Origin: Rhipidocladum racemiflorum
Lineage: Eukaryota > Streptophyta > Magnoliopsida > Poales > Poaceae
Length of the DNA: 64,000 nucleotides
Direction: 5' to 3'
Assembly (NCBI GenBank): GCA_036346355.1
Contig: CM070572.1
Span: 10,857,001 to 10,921,000, forward strand
The notes beneath the pieces are model-generated. The model was not told the DNA's origin, searched no databases, and saw only the letters and a list, made by a program, of their open reading frames with translations. Positions 56,712 to 64,000 of the stretch are shown piece by piece. The position numbers were made by a program, and so were the translations under genes. Position 1 is the first letter of the stretch, and every line of letters starts with the position of its first letter.

Positions 56712-59462
56712 TTACTTCTTTCTCCACTCCTTTTTCAAAATCAGTAGTGGTCTTAACTTATTAAACGTCCGATCCCTCTCACTCTCCTTTTCGCTTCCCT
56801 TTCTTCTTGTGTTTTCAATCGCTGAAGCCTCTGCGTTGCGACTTGCCGAGACCGAAGGGCACCATCTAGGTTTGGGTTCTATCGGCTTTCTTATTTTTCC
56901 AAATAAATTGCCCATTTCATTTGTCGATTCCATCCTCGCTTGCGTTAGCCGATAGTTCCCGATTTGGGAGGATTCGCCTTGCTCTGATGTTGACAACCTT
57001 TCACGGATCGGCCTACTACCCCTCATATCTAGATGATCGTATATCGGTCTAGACAACCTATCTTTTACAGATCGGTTTGGCCGATATACAGATGAGTGTT
57101 GCATAGGACAAGACATAATCATGGTAAGGTCATCCCTTTCTCCCAAAGAAAGCGCCAAAAAGGACATTGTCGATGTTTCTCTTCTTCAGTAGTTGGCCGA
57201 CATGGCATATCTGGCCGCCAATGCTCGTCCCTCTTTAGTCTTAGTCGATGAGGATTCTGGTGGTGTTGAGTGTCACACCTCCGACTTATCCTTTCATATT
57301 TCCCCAGGAGTTGTGAGAAGGTCGGCTTTGGTTTGAAATCGGCTTTTCTTGGAGCCCTCTCAGCCCGATACCATTTACCGACCTCCAAGTCCCCTCTTGG
57401 TTTTACCGTTCTTGAGTTTTGTCCATTCCTATCGGCTTCTATTTGTATAGAACCGACAGTAATCTGCACCATCTCGTTTCGTGATACAGTTCCCTCTGTC
57501 GGCTTATCTTCTTCCGCAGGTCTCTTTTCTTTTCGTGAACATTGAACCATGTTGACTTGAAAAGGGCTCATATCTATCTGCATAGCCGATTCTTCCGCAA
57601 ATTTTAGCCTGCCATCGGCGATGGCCGATTGAATCTGTTGTCGAAAAATATTGCAATCGTTAGTGTTATGGGAGAATGAATGATGCCATTTGCAATACCT
57701 TCGCTTTTTAATTTCTTCGGCCGATGGTATGATGTGCCCTTCTGGTAACCTTATGAGTTTTTCTTGTAGTAATAAATCAAATATCTTGTCACACTTTGAC
57801 ACATCATACGAGTACTTGACTTCCGCCTTATTCTTTGTCGGCTTAAGTAGAGAGCATACGAGTGGCTTTTTAGAACCTTTGGCCCACTCGGCTATGTTCA
57901 CCTCTGCTTCGTCCTCAGAGGTATCGCTCGAATTGTACTCTATCATGTTTATTTTGGCCTTTTCGTTGTTGTTCAGTTTGAATCTATCTTTAAACCCTTT
58001 ATTCTCTGCATATCGGCTTTCATGTACCGATACGCGATGGAGTAAGTGGCCTAAGTCGGGGAACTCTTGGCCCGATAATTTTTCTTTTAATGGAGGGATT
58101 AACCCTTGGAACGCTAGATCAGCCAATTGATCATCGGGTAATGTTACATCAGAGCACCTATTTCAGACGCCCAAACCTCTTGATATAATCAGAGACCGAT
58201 TCGCCGTATACAGCTTGATCGAACTAAGATCGTAAATCCTAAGCTCCATAGTTCCTAAAAGAAGTACTCATGGAATCGGCTTTCTAAATCGCTCCATATA
58301 TGAACCGAATTAGGTGGTAGATTTGTGAACCAAGTGAACGCAGTGCGGAACAATGATAAAGGGAACAATCTAATTTTTAACCCATCGGATTTGTCTGGCC
58401 TCCCCACATTGAGCCATGAACCGTCCGATATGCTCAATTGTGGTAATGTAATCATCACCCGAGAATTTAGCAAAGTCCGTATCCTAAAGTTGTGGGGTAT
58501 GGCATTCGGTCTATGTAATCGGGATCTGACTTTTGTAGCCGATCACCCTTCCTCTGGGTCAGAAGCCAAACCGCTCTCTTAAAACATTGGCGATTTGTTA
58601 CGCCCAATTAACATTGTCGGCTTGTGGTGCGGTAGGACACCGCCAATTCTCATTCGTGCCTCGCCCCGAGTGCAAACTGTCTTTGTCCAAATCGCACCTC
58701 AGGAGGTCTTGGCACGTGTCATAATCACGATTAAAACCTAATGCATCGGGTATGGGTGCGTCGGCACTACTCTATATGGTGCTTGTTTCATGGTCGTGGC
58801 TCCCAGTGATCATGGAACCGACTGCTTTGATCGGGCCGATAAGCCGATATCTCGATGCTATTGGAGGGCCCATCTGACTGATTTGATGCGTTTATTTTGG
58901 CCCCATCCGTGTGCCCATGGTAGTGTGTGAATCCATCTCTCTGTATGCTTGGTTTCAAAACAGTAGGTTGAGTTGGCATCATGATAGGTGCTTGAGCCGA
59001 CACGCCATCGTGTTGGTGTTGGGTGCTATGGAATATCTTTAGTGCGTAGGGATGGTTTGTGGTGGATCTAGCAAGGCTTCCAGGACGCGGCTAATTCTGA
59101 GCAATTGTTTTCACACTATTTTCTATCATCGGCTTTAATGTGGATACTAGAGCCGATGACTGGTTAATCAATGCGTGATGGACAGATTGCTCGATCATAC
59201 TTGATAAATCGGCTTGAGCGGGTGCGTATCGGCTTACCGATTCAGATGACGAATCTCCGATAGGATTGATGCTTGGGAGTGCAATCTTTTGAGTAACGCC
59301 ACGGCGTGTTTTCTGGAAGCACCGTAGCATCATTTCCTCCAGAGCCGCCTTTCGGTCTTCGATTTCTTTCCGCTGCTCAGGGGTTAAATCGGCCATTTGA
59401 GGCGCGATTATAGCATCAGTGTTGATATCGGCGGTGACCGCGGGTTTGTCGGTTGACGACAT
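56712..59462 (-). pseudogene. gag of the Tat-type element, in pieces
   Basis: The start MSSTDKPAVTADINTDAI is at 59462. A second piece, LFPLSLFRTAFTWFTNLPPN (58255-58473), is the gag core. A third (57119-58126) holds PPLKEKLSGQEFPDLGHLLH and a zinc-knuckle-like CKWHHSFSHNTNDCNIFRQQ. Stops separate the pieces; the N-terminal 120 codons are open. Confidence 0.9.
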
Positions 59463-59470
59463 TCTTTTGT

Positions 59471-59492
59471 TGGTCCCACCGGGCGTGCCAAA
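59471..59492 (-). other. Primer-binding site of the Tat-type element
   Basis: Minus strand reads TTGGCACGCCCGGTGGGACC starting three bases after the 5' LTR end. The primer tRNA is not assigned. Confidence 0.7.
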
Positions 59493-59495
59493 ATA

Positions 59496-60112
59496 TGTTC
59501 GCGCGAAAAACGTGAAGCAGGGTCCTTAGCCTCGAACACACAAGACAAACGCCGGGTTTGCAGAGCGTGCCAGTCGATTTGACCTGAAATCGACAAGGTA
59601 GAATTTGTAATTTGATCGAAGCCGATGAACAAGGATCTATCGGCTTTTCGCTAGTCGGCAAGAACCGATTAGGAGATAACTAGATCAACCGTTACTGATT
59701 GATCCGGATACAAGGTAAAATCGGCCGGGAAGGCGATGCGCAACAAAACGGCTAAATCAAACCTGGTGAAATCGGCTAAACTCAACAAGCGGCGATGCGC
59801 AACTATGTTGATTCCGTCGACTTGCAGAGAGATCTATGAGGCTAAAACAATGTAAAAGAAAAGCTTGTAAAAGTAGATGTGTGTGTTGTTGGATTGATTT
59901 TTTTTTTCACTTGGCGCCCTCCCCCTTTTATAACACGCCTGACCGATCCGAGTTGTACATGAATACGGTGTATTTATCCAGACGGCCTTTTATCCGATTT
60001 CCTTTCCTTTAGAAACGGATTCTTTTTCCGAGCCGATTACCGATTCCTTTCTGTACGATACTTCTTCTATTTTTAGACCGATTCCAATACATACCGAATT
60101 TTGGTGCAAACA
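59496..60112 (-). repeat. 5' LTR of the Tat-type element (617 bp)
   Basis: Pairs with 48734-49354. Differences are mostly small indels around CGG/CCG sites. Confidence 0.95.
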
Positions 60113-60117
60113 CCTAC

Positions 60118-61480
60118 CTGTTGCTGTTATTCATATCCTGTTTTGACGTCCTTACACCTACATGATGTAACAAACTATTTATAGCGCCGCAAAAAAAAGA
60201 GATCTTGTTTACCAGCAACATTCAATTGCGGCTACAAAAGCACTGCATTCTCAGTGAAATATATAGTGGTACTATCAATATGTTTTATAACAACCCATCA
60301 GGTATTTCCATCGCGCATATTTTAAAGATCTATACTGTCTTCCTGTTCTTCACCTTATGCAATACATTTACCTGAAATTATAGGCTTTGCTGACCTTACA
60401 GTACTATGCTTCGCAGCTCTGCGCTACCTCATCGTCTACAAAAGCTTGCATACTTCAGTATTTCTTAAAGACCAGAAAAAGCGATCAACACATTGCTACC
60501 TGCTGCAGCCACCGATAAGCTAAAAATCTTGATTTTGTACCGGTCTAATCAGTCTGTACAGAATTACTTCAAAACGATGTACTACAAATTACATGTGGTT
60601 TATACACCTAGATTTTAAACTCTTAGCTATGTTTTCGGCTCGTATAATAGACCTTCTATACAGATAATATGTTTAATGTCTTTCACATAGATGAATTTCA
60701 GCTGCACTAGACCATAACGAGAACAAATTATGCTATGTTATCTACCTTCACCCCCTGCCTATCTGATTTGATGTATATTCAAATCGCTTGTTGTGCTGCG
60801 ATACTAAAGTTCTCAGAATCACCACAACCAATCAACCTCTTAACAGTCCTATGAAACAAATGCTTTGCCTGTAATTTACACTACCTAAGACATGTTTACT
60901 GTATTTCGCTTTCTTCCTCACTTCGTTTACTTTCCATACATAGCTAAACAACCATAACTGCCTATTATTGTCCACTATCACTCCTCCAAACAAACACGCA
61001 CCTGCATCTTCTACAAAACGGATACACCCTACCGTCGAAAAAAAAATTACATCCACAAATTAAAACATAAGTGAATATTCAGCTTCAACCCTACCGTATA
61101 CTATCCACGCTGGAAAAAAAACCAACCGCCGCTACACACCCGCTCTTCCTTTAAAAAAAGGCAGTACTATCCATATACGCCCACAATGATTTTTAATGCC
61201 CAAAATACATTGCTCCAATCATAATCGATTAACGCTAAAAATATGTTCCACCAGCCAGAATCAAACAAAACAAAACAAAACACTGATAGCCTACTTAGCT
61301 TCCCATCTTTTTATCACACTACTAAATAAAAGAGAGGTGTTTTTATGTTCTTCCTTTTAAAGTTGCATAAATATTAAAGCATGAATGAAGAGTACATGAG
61401 GATTAAATACATCTCGACAATACCCAAAACAAATAATTAATCTTATTTACTTGCTCATTTCTTCTCTTTTCATAATTGAT
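60118..61480. other. AT-rich sequence between the Tat-type element and the Helitron-like end
   Basis: No gene seen. It would have been contiguous with 47867-48728 before insertion, and may be the inner part of a Helitron. Confidence 0.5.
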
Positions 61481-61526
61481 CGTATACGTTCCCTACGCGG
61501 CGTGCCGCCGCGTATACGTTCCTAGT
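61481..61526 (+). mobile_element. Helitron-like 3' terminus
   Basis: A perfect hairpin, stem ACGCGGCG (61495-61502) and CGCCGCGT (61506-61513) around loop TGC, is followed eight bases later by CTAG (61522-61525) and then T. This is the Helitron 3' signature (hairpin, then CTRR, inserted before T). CGTATACGTTCC repeats on both sides of the hairpin. The matching 5' TC end was not found, and there is no Rep/helicase frame, so at most a non-autonomous element. Confidence 0.65.
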
Positions 61527-61973
61527 AGTTTTTTTCCCTGGGGAAAAGAAGATGGATCAGAGACATCCGTGTCGCAATCAGTGTTTCAGGTGTTGGTGCA
61601 ATATCTCAAAGTTTGGGGTCTGACTCAGCGGGTCAATACACAGCAGGACCAACAAGACGTGCTGCAGTGGCAATGGGAGACATCAAGTATAGGTTGTTAG
61701 AAGCCATCGTCGAATTTGCGAACTCACCTGCATCTTTTTTGGGAAAAAATGTGTAGGGACCGAATTTGCGAAACTGTAGGGGCTGTTTTTGAAAAAAAAA
61801 ACCCTGGAGACCTAAATATAATTTTATTTTTTCAGGATTTTTTTTGTAAAAGTAGCGGTGAAAGGATCTATACGTAATTTACTTTTTTCGAAGGGTCTCA
61901 TGGAAAACTCGATGACGTGGCATGCTGAGGTCTCTCTAATCCTTTCCTCTTTAATATACAGAGTATAGTGTAT

Positions 61974-61974
61974 A

Positions 61975-62008
<34 letters not shown>
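61974..62008. repeat. (GT)n(AT)n microsatellite
   Basis: Simple repeat just left of the copia LTR. Confidence 0.95.
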
Positions 62009-62025
62009 TCACTACAGGTGCTACT

Positions 62026-62242
62026 TGTTAGACAACCTCGCTATCGAATAGTCCGGGGTTGCCTAATAGATCTCAAGTGGAGAACAGAGAGAGAGGGCGA
62101 GAGACACAATATGAGGAGGAACGGGTGCCTTTATTATTCAGATGCATGTGTACAATGGGGTGACCCCCTGCCTCCTATATATAGCGGTTCTGCTTAGAGA
62201 TAAGGAAGAGTCCATATCGGATACGAATCCGGTTTCCTAACA
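62026..62242 (-). repeat. 3' LTR of the copia element (217 bp)
   Basis: TGTTAGACAACC...GGTTTCCTAACA on the plus strand, ends inverted. A TATA box (TATATATA, 62176-62183) lies inside. A polypurine tract reading AAGGGGGAG (62243-62251, minus strand) abuts it. Confidence 0.9.
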
Positions 62243-62546
62243 CTCCCCCTTGGACTCTTCACTGCGAGATGCATATGCCTCATTAAAACTTCATAAAAAC
62301 CCAGTGGGAAAAATAATTGGAGAAAGAGTACATAGCACACGCTTGCTGTGTTGCACGGATTGCCTCATCAAAAACCTTATGTAAGAAAACTTCAATGAAA
62401 AACTTACTTAAGGAAAAGAGTACAATCCACCCAAACTTCAATGTTAATCTTCAAGAATTACGTTGGGTACTCAAACTTCATGGTTGAGATTTATGTAGGA
62501 GTATGTGAAAAATCTCCCCCTGAAATCTGCACTTCTCTAAGCCTCA

Positions 62547-63201
62547 TCATCCCGATTCCTCTAATACATCTTTCAAAGGAAGATGCCGGAGTGACTTAGT
62601 GAATAAATCTGCGAGATTTTCACACGACTTAGTATGCAAGATCTTTATCTCGTTCATCTTATGCATTTCATGAGCATAAAAGAACTTGGGGTTGATATGC
62701 TTTGTAAGGTTACTCTTCACATATCCCATTTGTACTTGTGCAACACAAGTCTGCATTATCTTCATAGATAATAGTGGGGTTTGTTCCATGTTCGGACCAC
62801 ATGACTTGGATGTGGTGAACCATTCTTCAAGCCATGCACATTCCGAGAGGCTTCATACAATGTAATGATTTACGAGTGGTTAGTCGACGTCGAGACAAGA
62901 GTCCGCTTAGACGACTTCCAAGAAATTGCTGTTCCACCGCAAAGGAAAACATACCCGGTTGTGACTTGCCGCATGCGGGTCCGATAGGTACCAAAGATCG
63001 GCGTAAGCCAACTAAATTCAATTCATTGTTTCTTCAGAAACAAAGCCGAGGTCTTTGCTTCCTTGAAGGTAACGGAAGATGTCCTTCACCCCTTTCCAAT
63101 GCCTTTTGGTGGGTTACGCCTTTGTCTGCGCTAGCAAATTCACGGCGAACGCAATGTCCGCCTAGTGCTATTCGCAAGGTACATGAGCGCTCCAATTGCA
63201 C
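62547..63201 (-). pseudogene. RNase H region of the copia element
   Basis: The minus-strand frame 62547-62789 reads TKHINPKFFYAHEMHKMNEI and SCENLADLFTKSLRHLPLKD, the copia RNase H C-terminus. Upstream pieces are out of frame and interrupted by stops. Confidence 0.85.
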
Positions 63202-63960
63202 TCAAGTATGGGAATTCCGCTCCCGGGACTTCCTCCCCTCTTCTTTAGGCCTCAGACGGTCTAGGTCTGCTTGGAGTGACCTTCCGACCATTGGAGTCTT
63301 TGCGGGGTATGCCTTTTCAAAGCCAAATCTCTCCAACACTTTCTGCGTGTAGGATGCTTGGTGTACCAAGATTCCGCCTTGGACATGTTCAAGCTGCAAG
63401 CCTAAACAGAACTTGGTTTTACCCAAGTCTTTCATTTCAAACTCAGATTTCAAGTATGTGCATGCTTCTTCAATTTCCTCATCCGTCCCAATGATGTTCA
63501 AGTCATCTACATAGACGGAGATTATACAAAATCCATTCGTGGATCGTTGTATAAATACACATGGACAATCTTCGCTGTTCGTGTAGCCTTTCTTGCAGAG
63601 AAAGTCACTTAAGCGATTGTACCACATTCTTCCTGACTGCTTCAGCCCATACAGTGATTTCTCCAATTTCACACTGTATAGGTTTCTGTTTGCTCTGTCT
63701 TGGTTCGGGATAGGGATACCTTCCGGTACTTTCATGTATATATCCGAATCCAAGTTTCCATACAAGTATGCTGTGACAACATCCATTAGCTTCATTTTCA
63801 ACTTCAAGTTGACTGCCATTGAGATCAAGTATCTAAAGGTAATTCCACCCATGACCGGAGAATAGGTTTCTTCATAATCAACCCCAGGACGTTGAGTGAA
63901 ACCTTGAGCGACAAGCCTTGCCTTGTACCTTACAACTTCATTGTTTTCATCCTCTTCCAA
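63202..63960 (-). CDS. Reverse transcriptase of the copia element (partial polyprotein)
   Basis: Minus-strand open frame of 252 codons: ARLVAQGFTQRPGVDYEETY, SPVMGGITFRYLISMAVNLK, LYGLKQSGRMWYNRLSDFLC, the catalytic YVDDLNIIG, then SEFEMKDLGKTKFCLGLQLE. These are hallmark Ty1/copia RT motifs. The frame opens at MEEDENNEVVRYK, but the real polyprotein start is off the window; the C-terminus ends shortly after the AKTPM motif because of a shift into RNase H. Confidence 0.93.
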   Translation of the reverse strand: MEEDENNEVVRYKARLVAQGFTQRPGVDYEETYSPVMGGITFRYLISMAVNLKLKMKLMDVVTAYLYGNLDSDIYMKVPEGIPIPNQDRANRNLYSVKLEKSLYGLKQSGRMWYNRLSDFLCKKGYTNSEDCPCVFIQRSTNGFCIISVYVDDLNIIGTDEEIEEACTYLKSEFEMKDLGKTKFCLGLQLEHVQGGILVHQASYTQKVLERFGFEKAYPAKTPMVGRSLQADLDRLRPKEEGRKSRERNSHT

Positions 63961-64000
63961 ACAAAAAACCCATTTGTGACTTACAGGGTTTATATGGGGA

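Larger units (their letters stand above)
48734..60112 (-). mobile_element. Ty3/gypsy LTR retrotransposon, Tat type (11,379 bp, TSD CCTAC)
   Basis: Reads on the minus strand. LTRs of 621 and 617 bp begin TGTTCGCGCG and end GGTGCAAACA. CCTAC duplications are perfect (48729-48733 and 60113-60117). Sense order is gag, protease region, RT, RNase H regions, integrase, and then 3.3 kb of extra sequence before the 3' LTR. Tat-lineage elements have such extra 3' DNA and often a second RNase H. The plus strand of this extra part carries plant-mobile-domain-like remnants. Long open pieces remain, but several stops and shifts are present. Confidence 0.95.
62026..64000 (-). mobile_element. Ty1/copia retrotransposon, 3' part (continues beyond the right edge)
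   Basis: Reads on the minus strand. It comprises the 3' LTR (62026-62242), polypurine tract and pol. RT and RNase H pieces are recognisable, and integrase would be to the right of the window. The 5' LTR is not in view, so neither completeness nor the TSD can be verified; CTACT (62021-62025) is the left flank. Confidence 0.9.

Noticed and set aside
61727..61930. Similarity to sequence near 24.75-24.90 kb in inverted orientation
   Set aside because: Only short phrases are shared (ATGCAGGTGA, GGTCTC-like); insufficient by eye to claim a repeat family.
1..64000. tRNA, rRNA or CRISPR-like loci
   Set aside because: No cloverleaf-forming tRNA sequence, rRNA segment or spacer-interrupted repeat array was seen; tandem repeats present are plant minisatellites and duplications.

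Overview
This window is nuclear DNA from a flowering plant, almost certainly a grass (Poaceae). The evidence is intron-rich genes with GT-AG junctions, GC-rich 5' exons, dense Tourist- and Stowaway-type MITEs, nested Ty3/gypsy LTR retrotransposons and small hAT elements. There is no bacterial, organellar or CRISPR content. Species cannot be fixed from the sequence alone.

Three host genes look intact where visible. (1) The 5' part of a STAR/quaking-type KH-domain RNA-binding protein gene lies on the minus strand (exons 3906-4015, 3282-3367, 423-571) and runs off the left edge. (2) A complete eight-coding-exon gene on the plus strand (17693-20510) encodes a 333-residue ArfGAP plus C2 protein of the AGD12/AGD13 (ZAC) type. 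(3) A gene on the minus strand with a single coding exon (29247-31208) encodes a 653-residue TM9SF/nonaspanin endomembrane protein ending in a KXD motif, with a 5'UTR intron.

Between them lie broken gene copies: an L-type lectin domain (5.4-5.9 kb, +), HRD1 (12.7-13.8 kb, -), an amino acid permease (25.3-26.0 kb, -), an F-box/kelch-type gene (34.6-34.9 kb, +) and a possible cyclin exon (36.1 kb, +). Two minus-strand 3'-exon-like stretches near 10.4 and 11.7 kb are unassigned.

Mobile DNA dominates the right half. A Ty3/gypsy chromovirus-type element (37248-47861, TSD ATGAT, LTRs of about 2.9 kb) is followed by a Tat-type Ty3/gypsy element (48734-60112, TSD CCTAC, LTRs of about 0.62 kb) that also carries plant-mobile-domain-like remnants on the opposite strand. 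A Helitron-like 3' terminus lies at 61481-61526. The 3' part of a Ty1/copia element (62026 to the right edge) ends the window. The left half holds many small elements with visible target duplications: Tourist-like MITEs (TAA/TTA or other 3 bp), Stowaway MITEs (TA), three related hAT-like elements (8 bp), two Mutator-like hairpin elements (9-10 bp) and a 900-bp Ds-like element (perfect 8-bp TSD) inserted just upstream of the TM9SF 5'UTR exon.

The genes do not form a pathway or operon: they are independent plant genes in a TE-rich neighbourhood. I did not find a convincing undescribed system. The best leads are the Ds-like insertion in the TM9SF leader, the gene fragments upstream of the Helitron-like end, the hairpin MULE family, and the pattern of single-base indels between LTR copies, which may reflect sequencing error rather than age.
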